Notes: generated by a model from the letters alone, not told the origin. A stretch of DNA of 64,000 bases from Nakamurella alba (GCF_009707545.1 NZ_WLYK01000001.1:682001-746000), one strand, 5' to 3'. Positions 8,779-20,239 are shown, counted from the first letter of the stretch. Translations and numbers: made by a program.

Positions 8779-10317
8779 GTGTTGACCTTCATCGTCCGGC
8801 GGGTCATCGCCGCCTTCTTCCTCACCCTGGGTGCCACGGTCATCGCCTGGTTCCTGGTCATCAACTCCGGAGACCCGCTCGAGGCCGCTCGCGGCATCTC
8901 CGACCCCACCCGCCGCCAGACCGCGATCAACGGCATCACCGCGGCGCTGAACCTGGACGTCAACCCGGTCGCCCGGTACTTCATCTGGCTCAAGGGTGTC
9001 GCCGGCTGCTTCATCGGCCAGTGCGACTTCGGCACCACCACCGGGCTGGTCCCGGTGACGAACGCCCTCGGCTCCGCGCTGCTGTCCTCGCTGCGCCTGG
9101 TCACCGCCGCCACCGTGCTCGCCGTCGTGCTCGGTATCGCGATCGGCATCATCTCGGCGCTGCGGCAGTACTCCGGCCTGGACTACACCGTCACCTTCCT
9201 GTCGTTCCTGTTCTTCTCGCTCCCGGTGTTCTTCATCGGCGTGATCCTGAAGGACCTGATGGCGCTGCGGTTCAACACCTTCCTGCAGGACGGCGCGCAG
9301 TACAGCTGGGGCTGGATCATCGCGATCGGCGCCTTCATGGGCCTGGTCGCCTTCTCGTTGATCCCCGGCGAGCTCAGACGCCGGCTCGCCATCGGCGGCG
9401 CGGTCGGCATCCTGTTCTTCGTGATCATGTACGTGGTCACGGTGACCCAGTGGCTGCTCGACCCGAGCCTGGGCATCGTCGGTGTCGCGATCATCTCGGT
9501 GCTGCTCGGCCTGGGCATGACGACGCTGACCTCCGGCCTGGCGAACAAGAAGTCGCTCTACACGTCGATGACCACGGTCGCCGTCGGCATCGCCCTCTGG
9601 TACCCGCTGCAGTACTTCTTCTACGAGGGTTTCGACTTCCTCAAGCTGCTGCTGCTGCTGGTCGTCGCCATCGCCGTGGGCATGGGCATCGGCTACCTCT
9701 ACGGCGGCGACGACAAGGGGCTGTCCGCCCGCAACGGTGGGCTCACCGCGTTCTTCACCGGCCTGGTCATCTTCATCGACCGGCTGCTGCAGGCGTGGAA
9801 GAGCTACTCGGAGAACCCGGCGATCAACGGCCGGCCGATCCGCACCACGCTGCCGGCCACACCCAACCTGCGCGGTGACTTCTGGATCCAGACCACCGAC
9901 ATGCTCACCCACCTCATCCTGCCGACGATCACCCTGATGTTGATCTCGCTGGCCGGGCACTCGCGGTTCGCCCGCTCCAGCATGTTGGAGGTGATGAACC
10001 AGGACTACATCAGGACCGCCCGGTCCAAGGGCCTCACCGAGCGCACCGTCGTCATGCGGCACGCGTTCCGCAACGCCCTCATCCCGATGGCCACCGTCGT
10101 CGCCTTCGACATCTCCGGTCTGATCGGCGGCGCCGTGCTCACCGAGACGGTGTTCGGCTGGAAATCGATGGGTTCGTTGTTCCAGACCGGCCTGACCCAG
10201 TCGGACCCGAACCCGGTCATGGCCTTCTTCGTGGTCAGCGCGCTGATCGCGGTCCTGGCCAACCTCCTCGCCGACATCGCCTACGCGGCCCTCGACCCAC
10301 GAATCAGGCTGAGCTGA
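8779..10317 (+). CDS. Peptide ABC transporter permease (DppB type) with large internal membrane insertion
   Basis: A 512-residue inner-membrane permease of the DppB/OppB family. The N-terminal part (MLTFIVRRVIAAFFLTLGAT) and the C-terminal part with the EAA loop (QDYIRTARSKGLTERTVVMR) are typical. Between them, from about residue 165 to 350, sits an insertion of roughly 185 residues with about five extra hydrophobic segments; ordinary DppB proteins are near 310-340 residues. The GTG at 8779 starts a standard N-terminus. The stop overlaps the start of the next permease by one base (TGATG), implying translational coupling. Confidence 0.87.
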   Translation: MLTFIVRRVIAAFFLTLGATVIAWFLVINSGDPLEAARGISDPTRRQTAINGITAALNLDVNPVARYFIWLKGVAGCFIGQCDFGTTTGLVPVTNALGSALLSSLRLVTAATVLAVVLGIAIGIISALRQYSGLDYTVTFLSFLFFSLPVFFIGVILKDLMALRFNTFLQDGAQYSWGWIIAIGAFMGLVAFSLIPGELRRRLAIGGAVGILFFVIMYVVTVTQWLLDPSLGIVGVAIISVLLGLGMTTLTSGLANKKSLYTSMTTVAVGIALWYPLQYFFYEGFDFLKLLLLLVVAIAVGMGIGYLYGGDDKGLSARNGGLTAFFTGLVIFIDRLLQAWKSYSENPAINGRPIRTTLPATPNLRGDFWIQTTDMLTHLILPTITLMLISLAGHSRFARSSMLEVMNQDYIRTARSKGLTERTVVMRHAFRNALIPMATVVAFDISGLIGGAVLTETVFGWKSMGSLFQTGLTQSDPNPVMAFFVVSALIAVLANLLADIAYAALDPRIRLS

Positions 10318-11423
10318 TGACGATCAACACCCCTCAGGACCCGCACGAGACCGATCCGCTGCCGGTGGACCCGGGCGACGAGACGACCCTGGAGCAGAAG
10401 GAGGTCGCCGGCCTGTCCCAGGGGCAGATCGTCCGGCAGCGCTTCCTCCGGCACCGCGGCGGGATGATCTCCGTCGGCATCCTGATCCTGATCCTGCTCC
10501 TGGCCGCGACCAGCATCGGCTGGGGCCCGATCCCGGGCTGGTGGAAGTACACCTACTTCGACACCTACGCCCCGCCGGAAGGTGCCCGGGCCACGCTGTC
10601 GGTGCTGTGGATCGGCGGCCACGACTTCTTCTCGATGGGCGGCTTCCCGTTCGGCGCGGACGGCGAGCGCGGCTACGACAACTTCGCCCAGGTCATGCGC
10701 GGCATCCAGCAGACTCTGGTCATCGTGGTGGCGATGGGCATCATCTCCACCGTCATCGGTGTGGTGCTCGGCGCGCTGGCCGGCTACTACCGCGGCTGGG
10801 TCGACTCGGTCGTCATGCGGTTCACCGACCTGATGATCACCCTGCCGATCATCCTGGTCACCGCGGTGCTGGGCCGGACCCTCGGCTTCACCGGTGTCTG
10901 GTCGGTGGCACTGGCCCTCGGCCTGCTGTCCTGGACCTCGCTGGCCCGGCTCGTCCGCGCCGAGTTCCTGACCCTGCGGGAGCGCGAGTTCGTCGATGCC
11001 GCACGGGTGGCCGGAGCGTCGGCGCCGCGGATCATCTTCAAGCACATCCTGCCGAACTGCGTCGGCGTCATCGTCGTCAACGTGACCCTGACGGTGTCCA
11101 ACGGCATCCTGGTCGAGGCAGCGCTGTCGTTCCTCAACTTCGGCATCCAGTTCCCGGACGTCTCGCTCGGGTCGCTGCTCTCGCACTACCAGGGCCGCAT
11201 CCTCACCGGCGAGCCCTACCTGTTCCTGTGGCCGGGCGTCTTCATCATCCTGATCGTGCTGTGCCTCAACTTCATCGGTGACGGCCTGCGCGACGCCTTC
11301 GACCCGCGGCAGAAGCGGATCCCCAAGGCGCGCGAGCTGCGCGCCACCCGGGCGAAGGACCGCGCCGAGGAGACCCGGATGTCCACCGCGATGGGCCCCG
11401 GCGACCTGAAGGACCCGCTGTGA
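10317..11423 (+). CDS. Peptide ABC transporter permease (DppC type)
   Basis: A 368-residue inner-membrane permease of the DppC/OppC family and partner of the preceding DppB-like protein. A cytoplasmic N-terminal tail of about 45 residues leads into the first membrane segment (GMISVGILILILLLAATSI). After a periplasmic loop comes the transport core with the EAA motif (REFVDAARVAGASAPRIIFK). The C-terminus carries a charged, Arg-rich tail of about 40 residues. The genes for this transporter are collinear except that the ATPase gene is separated by an antisense PH-domain gene. Confidence 0.9.
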   Translation: MTINTPQDPHETDPLPVDPGDETTLEQKEVAGLSQGQIVRQRFLRHRGGMISVGILILILLLAATSIGWGPIPGWWKYTYFDTYAPPEGARATLSVLWIGGHDFFSMGGFPFGADGERGYDNFAQVMRGIQQTLVIVVAMGIISTVIGVVLGALAGYYRGWVDSVVMRFTDLMITLPIILVTAVLGRTLGFTGVWSVALALGLLSWTSLARLVRAEFLTLREREFVDAARVAGASAPRIIFKHILPNCVGVIVVNVTLTVSNGILVEAALSFLNFGIQFPDVSLGSLLSHYQGRILTGEPYLFLWPGVFIILIVLCLNFIGDGLRDAFDPRQKRIPKARELRATRAKDRAEETRMSTAMGPGDLKDPL

Positions 11424-11446
11424 GGCGCCGCTCGTCGCGGGGTGTG

Positions 11447-12079
11447 TCAGACCAGCAGGGTCAGCACGCACAACGCGATCAGCACGCCGCCGATCGACAG
11501 GCTCAGCACGTGCCAGCGCACCGGCACCCGGGTGTGCTCGAGCTGCGGGGCGTCCAGGTGGCCGGCCTCACGCAGTTCGGCCCACTGCCGGCGGACGGCG
11601 AGAGCCGCGGCACCGGAAGGGGAGTCGGGATGGTCCCCGGGCCGGATCCCACGGGCCAGGTCCACCGAGGCCGCGGGCAGCGCCTTGGCCTCGCGCATGG
11701 TCATCCGCGCGGTGGCGACGCCGCCGGGTGCCGGCGCGGCCCAGGCGGTGTAGGTGCCGTACGCGGTCTGCAGGGTCAGTGCCCACTTCGTGTCGACGGC
11801 CTGCAGGGCCGGCCAGGGGACGTCGATCGTGCGGGTCACGTTGACCAGGTGCACGCCACCGACGTCGACCGCCACCCGCGGGTTCCAGAAGCTTGCCCAC
11901 ACGGCGCCGGACAGCAGCAGCAGCCAGGGCAGCGCGCCCACGGCGGCCGGCCAGCCGGAACCGACGATCACCACCACCAGCACCACGGCGGACACCGCCC
12001 ACACCCCGACGGACAGGATGCGGCCGAACAGCGGCCGGAACTGCTGGACACCTGCGGACGATGCTGCCATGGGCCCCAT
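11447..12079 (-). CDS. Membrane protein with bacterial PH-like domain
   Basis: A 210-residue protein with two closely spaced hydrophobic segments near the N-terminus (ILSVGVWAVSAVVLVVVIVG and ALPWLLLLSGAVWASF), then a short beta-rich domain of the bPH_6 kind (VAVDVGGVHLVNVTRTIDV, then PWPALQAVDTKWALTL) and a final membrane segment (VLSLSIGGVLIALCVLTLLV). The function is unknown. The start ATG at 12079 is chosen because the frame upstream runs into the region before the divergent ATPase gene; ATG at 12070 is an alternative. It lies antisense between two parts of the peptide transporter and shares the short spacer before the ATPase gene. Confidence 0.72.
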   Translation of the reverse strand: MGPMAASSAGVQQFRPLFGRILSVGVWAVSAVVLVVVIVGSGWPAAVGALPWLLLLSGAVWASFWNPRVAVDVGGVHLVNVTRTIDVPWPALQAVDTKWALTLQTAYGTYTAWAAPAPGGVATARMTMREAKALPAASVDLARGIRPGDHPDSPSGAAALAVRRQWAELREAGHLDAPQLEHTRVPVRWHVLSLSIGGVLIALCVLTLLV

Positions 12080-12144
12080 CGTGGCACGCGCGCCACCGTC
12101 GAGGCCCCCGGCTCGGTGGCCACCGGCACGGAAGGACTCACCCG

Positions 12145-13968
<1,824 letters not shown>

Positions 13969-13978
13969 CCCGGCTCAT

Positions 13979-13984
13979 TACTGT
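13979..13984 (+). promoter_or_regulatory. -10 box for leaderless mshB mRNA
   Basis: TACTGT fits the TANNNT -10 consensus and ends six bases before GTG 13991. This implies transcription starting at, or next to, the start codon and decides between the two adjacent in-frame GTG codons (13988 and 13991). Confidence 0.5.
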
Positions 13985-13990
13985 GGGGTG

Positions 13991-14842
13991 GTGACCACCG
14001 GCACCACCCCACGGCGCACCCTGCTCGCCGTGCACGCCCACCCCGACGACGAGTCGATCACCATGGGCGGCACGCTGGCCGACCGGGTGTCGGCCGGCGA
14101 CCGGGTGGTGCTGGTGACCGCGACCCTCGGCGAGGAGGGCGAGGTCATCGGCGACGAGCTGCAGGGCCTGGTGGCCGGGGCCGCGGACCAGCTCGGCGGC
14201 TACCGGTACACCGAGCTGCGCGCGGCCTGTGCTGCGCTCGGCGTCGTCGACCACCGGATGCTCGGCGGCCTCGGGGCCCACCGGGACTCCGGGATGGTCG
14301 GCACCCCGTCCGCCGACCACCCGCGGGCCTTCGTCCGTTGCCGGCGCGGCGGCCCCGGGCACGCCGCCGCGGTGGCGGAGTTGGTCGAGGTGCTGCGGGA
14401 TGTGCGTCCCGATGTGCTGCTGACCTACGACGCCGACGGCGGGTACGGCCACCCGGACCACCTGGCCGCGCACGAGGTGGCGGTGGCCGCGGCGGCGCAG
14501 GCGGGGGTGCCCCGGGTGCTGGCGGTGGTGAAACCCGTTGCGCCGTACCGGATCGCGCTCACCGCACTCGAGGTGCCGGCGGGATACCTCACGGCCGGCG
14601 ACGGCGATCTCGGGTTCTTCGTGGAGGACGAGCTGGTGGGCGTGGCGGTGCCGGTGACCGACGGCGGGGCGCGGGCCCGGTCCGCTGCGCTGGCCGCCCA
14701 CGCCACCCAGGTCGACGTGCTCGGCGCGGATGCGTTCGCGCTCTCCAACCGGTTCGCCCAGCCGCTGCTCGGGCGCGAGTACTTCCGGGTGCTGTCCGGA
14801 CCTCCGGTCACCGACCGGACCGACCTCTACGCCGGCCTGTGA
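13991..14842 (+). CDS. mshB: Mycothiol deacetylase MshB (GlcNAc-Ins deacetylase)
   Basis: A 283-residue zinc hydrolase of the LmbE/PIG-L family. MshB removes the acetyl group from N-acetylglucosaminyl-inositol, the second step of mycothiol synthesis in the cytoplasm. The metal/catalytic motif AHPDDE lies near the N-terminus and the distal HPDHLAAHEVA motif is present. The downstream order (small membrane protein, ferredoxin, DapC) is the same as around mshB in mycobacteria, which supports MshB rather than the related mycothiol-conjugate amidase Mca. GTG 13991 is favoured because of the -10 box; GTG 13988 would add one residue. Confidence 0.88.
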   Translation: MTTGTTPRRTLLAVHAHPDDESITMGGTLADRVSAGDRVVLVTATLGEEGEVIGDELQGLVAGAADQLGGYRYTELRAACAALGVVDHRMLGGLGAHRDSGMVGTPSADHPRAFVRCRRGGPGHAAAVAELVEVLRDVRPDVLLTYDADGGYGHPDHLAAHEVAVAAAAQAGVPRVLAVVKPVAPYRIALTALEVPAGYLTAGDGDLGFFVEDELVGVAVPVTDGGARARSAALAAHATQVDVLGADAFALSNRFAQPLLGREYFRVLSGPPVTDRTDLYAGL

Positions 14843-15294
14843 CCGCGCCCTTCACGGAGCAGCAGCCGGAGCCCGTGGTTCCGGAGCCGGTCGCGGACGT
14901 CCGCCGCGGCGGGCCCGCCGACTGGGCGCTGGTGGTGCTGGTGTGCGCGGTGGCCGCGCTGACCGCGTTGGTCTCCGTCTTCCAGTTGCCGCAGCACCTG
15001 GGCGCGGTGCCGTTCCCGGTGTCGGTGCTGCTGGTGGGCGCCGTGCTGGCCTGGGCCCCGCGGGCCTGCCACGGGCTGACCGGCTCGGTGCTCGGCGCCG
15101 GGGCGCCGGTCATCGTCTGGTTCCTGGTCACCGCCTGGCTCGCCCTCACCCGCAACGCGATGTACCGGGCGCCGGTGTCGGTGTCCGACTGGCGGATGTA
15201 CCTGCTGATCGGGGTGGGTGTGCTGGTCGCCGCCTGGACCCTCGGCGGGCTGCTGGGCCGGGTCGCCCGGCCGCCGGCCGCCCCGCAGGTGTGA
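14839..15294 (+). CDS. Small conserved membrane protein downstream of mshB
   Basis: A 151-residue protein with about four membrane segments (residues about 25-45, 55-75, 80-100 and 115-135) and an acidic, Pro/Glu-rich N-terminus. Its function is unknown. The GTG start overlaps the mshB stop (GTGA), so the two are translationally coupled. A membrane-protein gene in this position is conserved next to mshB in mycobacteria. The final residues ([11 protein letters not shown]) are cytoplasmic-looking and basic. Confidence 0.78.
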   Translation: MTAPFTEQQPEPVVPEPVADVRRGGPADWALVVLVCAVAALTALVSVFQLPQHLGAVPFPVSVLLVGAVLAWAPRACHGLTGSVLGAGAPVIVWFLVTAWLALTRNAMYRAPVSVSDWRMYLLIGVGVLVAAWTLGGLLGRVARPPAAPQV

Positions 15295-15451
15295 CGGTCG
15301 TCTCGCCGGGGCCGTGTCAGGGCGGTGCCGGGCGCTCGGGATGACGGTTCCCGGCGGTGCGCGGGATAGATTGCAGGGGTACGGGCCCGATCGGACCGCC
15401 GCCGGTGGCCCGTCAGGACCGAGAACCTTCCGTGTAGGTGGAGAAACTGCC

Positions 15452-15778
15452 GTGACCTATGTGATTGCCGAGCCGTGCGTGGACGTCCTCGACCGGGCGT
15501 GTGTCGAGGAGTGTCCGGTCGACTGCATCTACGAGGGCGATCGCATGCTGTACATCCACCCGGACGAGTGCGTGGACTGCGGCGCCTGCGAGCCGGTCTG
15601 CCCGGTCGAGGCCATCTTCTACGAGGACGACGTGCCGGACGCCTGGGGCGAGTACACCCGCGCCAACGTCGACTTCTTCGACGACCTGGGATCGCCGGGC
15701 GGTGCCTCGAAGGTGGGCAAGGTCGGCAAGGACGACAAGTTCGTCGCCGGGCTCCCCCCGATGGGCGAGGACCACTGA
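15452..15778 (+). CDS. fdxA: 7Fe ferredoxin (FdxA/FdxC type)
   Basis: A 108-residue soluble electron carrier with one 3Fe-4S and one 4Fe-4S cluster. The N-terminal cysteines ([14 protein letters not shown]) and the [16 protein letters not shown] block are exactly those of actinobacterial 7Fe ferredoxins; in mycobacteria these serve cytochrome P450s and other redox enzymes. The C-terminus has the usual acidic and Lys/Gly-rich tail. The GTG at 15452 follows GGTGGAG. A TAGATT hexamer at 15367-15372 may be the -10 of its promoter. It sits just before dapC, the mycobacterial arrangement. Confidence 0.92.
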   Translation: MTYVIAEPCVDVLDRACVEECPVDCIYEGDRMLYIHPDECVDCGACEPVCPVEAIFYEDDVPDAWGEYTRANVDFFDDLGSPGGASKVGKVGKDDKFVAGLPPMGEDH

Positions 15779-15785
15779 CCCCGTC

Positions 15786-16892
15786 ATGACCACCTCGCTG
15801 TCGCCCGCCGCCCGGCTGCCCGAGTTCCCCTGGGACCAGCTGATCGGGGCCAAGCGAACCGCTGCGGCGCACCCGGGCGGGCTGGTGGACCTGTCCATCG
15901 GCACCCCGGTCGACCCGGTCTGCACACCGATCCGGCGGGCACTGGGCGACGCCGCGAACTCCCCGGGCTACCCGACGGTGCACGGCACCGACGCGCTCCG
16001 CCGCTCCTACACCGGGTGGCTGGCCCGGGCGCACGGGATCGACCACCTGGACGAGCGCGACGTGCTGCCGACCCTGGGCTCCAAGGAGCTGGTGGCCTCG
16101 CTGCCGGCGCAGCTCGGACTGGGCGCGGGCGATGTCGTGGTGATCCCGGAGATCGCCTACCCGACCTACGAGGTGGGTGCGCTGTCCGCCGGTGCCACCC
16201 CGGTCCGGTCGGACGGCCTGGCCGGTCTCGGCCCGGAACGGCCGAAACTGGTCTGGATCAACTCGCCGTCCAACCCGACCGGGCGGGTGCTGCCGGTCGA
16301 GCACCTGGCCAAGGTGGTCGATTGGGCGCGTGCGCACGGGGCCGTGGTGGCCTCCGACGAGTGCTACATCGATCTCGGCTGGGACGCCCAGCCGGTCTCG
16401 ATCCTGCACCCGGACGTCAGCGGCGGTGACCACACCAACCTGCTGGCCGTGCACTCGCTGTCCAAGCGGTCCAACCTGGCCGGGTACCGGGTCGGCTTCG
16501 TCTCCGGCGACCCGGCGCTGATCGGTGACCTGCTGCAGCTGCGCAAGCACCTGGGATTCATGCTCTCCACCCCGATCCAGGCGGCCGCCATCGCCGCGTT
16601 GGACGACGACAGCCACGTCCAGGCGCAGCGCGGTCGCTACGAGCAGCGTCGGACGGCGCTGGCCGAGGCGCTGGAGTCCGCCGGCTACCGGATCAGCAAC
16701 TCCGAGGCCGGGCTGTACCTGTGGGCGACCCGCGGCGAGCCGGCTGCGGCCACCATCGAGCGGCTGGCCGCCGACGGCATCCTCGCCGCTCCCGGCACCT
16801 TCTACGGGCCGGGCGGCGCCCAGCACGTGCGGATCGCGCTCACCGCGACCGACGAGCGGGTGCAGGCCGCCTGCGAGCGCCTGGCCGGCTGA
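15786..16892 (+). CDS. dapC: Succinyldiaminopimelate aminotransferase DapC
   Basis: A 368-residue PLP-dependent class I/II aminotransferase. DapC converts N-succinyl-2-amino-6-ketopimelate to N-succinyl-LL-diaminopimelate in the succinylase route to lysine and cell-wall meso-DAP. It shows the substrate-binding NSPSNPTGRVLP segment, SDECYIDL, and the PLP-lysine region HSLSKRSNLAGYRVGF. The gene follows the ferredoxin by seven bases and lies within 5 kb of dapD and dapE, so the assignment rests on both family and pathway context. Confidence 0.88.
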   Translation: MTTSLSPAARLPEFPWDQLIGAKRTAAAHPGGLVDLSIGTPVDPVCTPIRRALGDAANSPGYPTVHGTDALRRSYTGWLARAHGIDHLDERDVLPTLGSKELVASLPAQLGLGAGDVVVIPEIAYPTYEVGALSAGATPVRSDGLAGLGPERPKLVWINSPSNPTGRVLPVEHLAKVVDWARAHGAVVASDECYIDLGWDAQPVSILHPDVSGGDHTNLLAVHSLSKRSNLAGYRVGFVSGDPALIGDLLQLRKHLGFMLSTPIQAAAIAALDDDSHVQAQRGRYEQRRTALAEALESAGYRISNSEAGLYLWATRGEPAAATIERLAADGILAAPGTFYGPGGAQHVRIALTATDERVQAACERLAG

Positions 16893-16902
16893 CGGCGTCT
16901 TC

Positions 16903-18276
16903 CTACTTCGACGCGGGATAGGCGTCGGCAGCGGCCTTCTCGACCGCCGCCCAGGCCTTCGGGTAGTCGGCGCGGGCCTGCACCCGGCGGGCCCGGCAGC
17001 GCTCGATGACCCGGCCGGCGGCGATCCCGCCCGCGGCACTGCCGGTCCCGGCGACCATCTCGCGCAGCCGGTCCTCCAGCACACAGGCGTCCTGGTGGTC
17101 GCCCAGCACCTCCTGGAAGTCGGCGAGGGCGGCGAGGAACCGCTGCACCTTCTTCTTCCGCGGCAGCAGCTCCGCGGTGTACCGGGCGCGCTTGCCGAGG
17201 ATGCGCAGGTCGTGCAGGTCGTCGTCCGGCGGGTGCTCGCCGAAGGTCTTGTGCAGCTTGCGGCGGCCCTTGGCCAGCTTGCCCCACTCGGCGGAGGCCA
17301 GCTCCTCCAGATCCGCCCACGGGTCGGCGACCGGCGGACGGAACGCGGCCCGGTCCAGGTCGGCCAGCAGCGCGGCGTGCCCGGGATCGTCCAGCACCTC
17401 GATCAGCGCGGACCGGGCGGTGCCGCGCTCGTCGTCGAGGGCGCCGATCAGTCCTTCGAGGGCGGTGGAGTCCGGCTCCTCGAGCCCGGCGGCCTCGGTG
17501 TGCATCCGCTGGATCATCACGTCGAGGTCGCGCACCTGGCCCAGCGCGTCGGCGAGATCCTTGAGCTCGTCCCGGATCCCGCCGGAGGCGTCCGGGTCCA
17601 GCGCGGGCTTCGCGGCCTTGAGGTAGGCCCGGATGCGACGGGTCGCGACCCGCATCTGGTGCACGTTCTCGATGTCGCCGCCCGCCCGGCTACCGGCCTC
17701 GTGGGAGCGGATGCTCGACGTCGCCGCGGTGAGCACCCGGGCCAGCGCGTCGGCGATGTCGGTCGGGATCAGCCCGGGTCGGCGGGGCGCCGGCAACGGT
17801 TCCGGCAACGCCTCCTCGGCGGTCACCGGGTCGGCCGGGAGCAGGTCCGCCTCGTCGGCGACCGGCGCAGCCGGGTTGACCGGAGCCGGGGCGGCCGGAG
17901 CAGTGGCCCGTGTCGCCGCGATCGGTGCCTTCACCGCGCGCGACCGGCGCGCGGGCCGGGCCGCGGCGGGGGCCGGAGCGGCACTGTCGGCGGGCGTGGT
18001 CGCCGCGGCGGTCCTGGGGCGACGGGCCGGTCGGGCGGTCGGGGTCGCGCGCGCCCGCGCTGCCTTCGGAGCTGCTGCTGCCTTCGGAACTGCCGGTGCT
18101 GCCGGTGCGTCCGCCGGTGCCGCCGCGGCCGCCCGTGGGCGCCTGGTCCGCGGAGCCGGGGTCGCCGGCGCGGCCGGGACCGCAGCCGGGGAGTCGGAGA
18201 AGGCCGGTGCCGGTGCCGGGTTCGCTGCCGGCCGGCGGGAAGGTCGCTGGACTGCCACGGCGCGAGTATCCATCAC
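16903..18276 (-). CDS. CHAD-domain protein with long Ala/Pro/Arg-rich N-terminal tail
   Basis: A 457-residue protein. Residues from about 160 onward form a CHAD domain: conserved His/Arg/Lys-rich helices such as VHQMRVATRRIRAYLKAAKP, LHDLRILGKRARYTAELL and LGDHQDACVLEDRLREM are present. CHAD domains bind polyphosphate. The first 155 residues are low-complexity Ala/Pro/Arg/Lys with repeated RRPR- and RPARR-type patches, resembling a histone H1-like tail, and are probably disordered. The start ATG at 18276 is immediately followed by a second ATG. It is convergent with dapC and followed by dapD on the same strand. Confidence 0.85.
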   Translation of the reverse strand: MMDTRAVAVQRPSRRPAANPAPAPAFSDSPAAVPAAPATPAPRTRRPRAAAAAPADAPAAPAVPKAAAAPKAARARATPTARPARRPRTAAATTPADSAAPAPAAARPARRSRAVKAPIAATRATAPAAPAPVNPAAPVADEADLLPADPVTAEEALPEPLPAPRRPGLIPTDIADALARVLTAATSSIRSHEAGSRAGGDIENVHQMRVATRRIRAYLKAAKPALDPDASGGIRDELKDLADALGQVRDLDVMIQRMHTEAAGLEEPDSTALEGLIGALDDERGTARSALIEVLDDPGHAALLADLDRAAFRPPVADPWADLEELASAEWGKLAKGRRKLHKTFGEHPPDDDLHDLRILGKRARYTAELLPRKKKVQRFLAALADFQEVLGDHQDACVLEDRLREMVAGTGSAAGGIAAGRVIERCRARRVQARADYPKAWAAVEKAAADAYPASK

Positions 18277-18308
18277 GCAGGTGAACCCGCCGGTCCGGCC
18301 CGCCGGGC

Positions 18309-19268
18309 CTACTGGGTGTGCAGGATCTCGTTGAGCCCGCCCCAGCTGCCGGTGCGCGGCACGGCCTCGACCCCGCCGGTCAGCGAGTTGCGGCGGAACA
18401 GCAGCCCGGCCACCCCGGACAGCTCCCGGGCCTTGAGCGTGCGCGCCTGCTCGTCCGGCACCAGCAGGGTCAGCTTGGTCCCGGCGGTCAGGTAGAGCCC
18501 GGCTTCGACGACACAGCCGTCGCCGAGTGAGATCCCGACGCCGCTGTTCGCGCCGAGCAGGCAGCCGGCCCCGATCGTCACCTGCTCCTTGCCGCCACCG
18601 GACAGGGTGCCCATGATCGAGGCGCCGCCGCCCACGTCGCTGCCGTCGCCGACCAGCACGCCCTGCGAGATCCGGCCCTCGACCATGGAGGTGCCGAGGG
18701 TGCCGGCGTTGTAGTTGCAGAAGCCCTCGTGCATGACGGTGGTCCCGGCCGCCAGGTGCGCGCCGAGCCGCACCCGGTCGGCGTCGGCGATCCGCACCCC
18801 GGACGGCAGCACGTAGTCGGTCATCCGCGGGAACTTGTCGACGCCGAAGACGGTGAGCCGGCGGCCGGCGGACAGCGCCGCCAGCCGCACCTGCTCCAGC
18901 CGCTCCGGCGGGACCGGTCCGAGATCGGTCCAGGCGTTGTTCGGCATCAGCGCGAACACGCCGTCCAGGTTGATGCTGCGCGGGGTGACCAGCCGGGCCG
19001 ACAGCAGGTGCAGCCGCAGGTACATGTCGGCGGTGCCGGCTGCCGGTGCGGCGAGATCCTCGATCTCCGTCTCCACGATCCGCAGGGTGACCTCACGGAT
19101 CTCGTCGAACCGCTCCGCCGCCCGTAGGTCCGGCTGCGCGACCTCGGCCCGACCGGCGCCGGTCAGTGCCGGTTCCGGGTACCAGACGTCGAGCACGACG
19201 TCGTCGGCGGTGACCGTGGCCAGGCCGATCACCCGGGCGCCGGTGGTGGTGGAAGGCGTCTCGCTCAT
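18309..19268 (-). CDS. dapD: Tetrahydrodipicolinate N-succinyltransferase DapD
   Basis: A 319-residue enzyme that transfers succinyl from succinyl-CoA to tetrahydrodipicolinate, the committing step of the succinylase lysine/DAP pathway. The C-terminal half has the hexapeptide-repeat left-handed beta-helix (for example [20 protein letters not shown]) and the segment [12 protein letters not shown] seen in actinobacterial DapD. The ATG at 19268 is chosen because a -10 box ends eight bases upstream; the alternative ATG at 19274 would lie before the predicted transcript start. Confidence 0.92.
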   Translation of the reverse strand: MSETPSTTTGARVIGLATVTADDVVLDVWYPEPALTGAGRAEVAQPDLRAAERFDEIREVTLRIVETEIEDLAAPAAGTADMYLRLHLLSARLVTPRSINLDGVFALMPNNAWTDLGPVPPERLEQVRLAALSAGRRLTVFGVDKFPRMTDYVLPSGVRIADADRVRLGAHLAAGTTVMHEGFCNYNAGTLGTSMVEGRISQGVLVGDGSDVGGGASIMGTLSGGGKEQVTIGAGCLLGANSGVGISLGDGCVVEAGLYLTAGTKLTLLVPDEQARTLKARELSGVAGLLFRRNSLTGGVEAVPRTGSWGGLNEILHTQ

Positions 19269-19276
19269 GAGCAACG

Positions 19277-19282
19277 ACCCTA
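19277..19282 (-). promoter_or_regulatory. -10 box for leaderless dapD mRNA
   Basis: On the minus strand the hexamer reads TAGGGT and is eight bases from the ATG at 19268, the spacing of a leaderless transcript. Confidence 0.5.
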
Positions 19283-19366
19283 TCGGGCGGGCACGGGCAC
19301 CATGGACTTCAGCGGGACTACAGCAGGCACGACCCAGGGCAGGACCGGCGGACCGGGGAGACGGAC

Positions 19367-20200
19367 ATGGCCGAGCGGGTGTGGATGATCACGGGTGCGT
19401 CGTCCGGTTTCGGCCGGTCGATCGCGGAGGCGGCACTGGCCGCGGGGGACACGGTGGTCGCCGCGGTCCGGCGGCCGGACTCGATGGCCGACCTGGAGCA
19501 GCGGTACCCGGGCCGGGTCGGCGTGGTGGCGCTGGACGTCACCGACGCGACGCGGATCCCGGCGGCGGTGCAGGAGGTGCTGGCCGCCCACGGCCGGATC
19601 GACGTGCTGGTCAACAATGCCGGCCGCGGCCTGGTCGGGGCGGTCGAGGAGACCACCGACGAGGAACTGCGCGGCCTGATGGAGCTGCACTTCTTCGGGC
19701 CGGTGGCGCTGACCCGGGCCGTGCTGCCGTCGATGCGGGCACGGGGATCGGGCGCGGTGGTGCAGATGAGCAGCCAGGGCGGCCGGTTGTCCTTCCCCGG
19801 TGTCGGTGGCTACTCGGCGACCAAGTTCGCCCTGGCCGGCTGGTCCGAGGCGCTGGCCGGCGAGGTCGCCGGGTTCGGGATCCGGGTGCTCGTCGTGGAG
19901 CCGGGTGCGTTCCGGACATCGTTCAACGGGCCGCAGGCGCTGCTGGTGTCGGCCGGAATGCCCGAGTACGACGACCAGATCGCGCCGGTCCGCGACGGTC
20001 TCGCCGGCGGTGACGGGCAGCAGCCGGGCGACCCGGACAAGGCGGCCGCGGCGATCCTCACCGCGCTGGCCGCGGAGCGCACGCCGCTGCACCTGGTGGT
20101 CGGCAGCGATGCCGTGGCCGCGGTGTCCGCGAGCATGGACCGCACACGTGCCGAGCTCGACGAGTGGGCCGGGGTGGGCCGGGGCGCCGACATCGCCTGA
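19367..20200 (+). CDS. Short-chain dehydrogenase/reductase (SDR)
   Basis: A 277-residue classical SDR oxidoreductase, cytoplasmic and NAD(P)-dependent. It shows the cofactor motif TGASSGFG, the NNAGRG motif, an active-site serine in [11 protein letters not shown] and the YSATK catalytic pair. The substrate is unknown. It stands alone between dapD (divergent) and a convergent lysozyme-like gene, so context gives no pathway. GGGGAGACGGAC just upstream of the ATG supplies the ribosome-binding site. Confidence 0.85.
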   Translation: MAERVWMITGASSGFGRSIAEAALAAGDTVVAAVRRPDSMADLEQRYPGRVGVVALDVTDATRIPAAVQEVLAAHGRIDVLVNNAGRGLVGAVEETTDEELRGLMELHFFGPVALTRAVLPSMRARGSGAVVQMSSQGGRLSFPGVGGYSATKFALAGWSEALAGEVAGFGIRVLVVEPGAFRTSFNGPQALLVSAGMPEYDDQIAPVRDGLAGGDGQQPGDPDKAAAAILTALAAERTPLHLVVGSDAVAAVSASMDRTRAELDEWAGVGRGADIA

Positions 20201-20239
20201 GCCCCGGGCAGTCCGGGTCGGAGGCGGGGTCCAGGAGTC

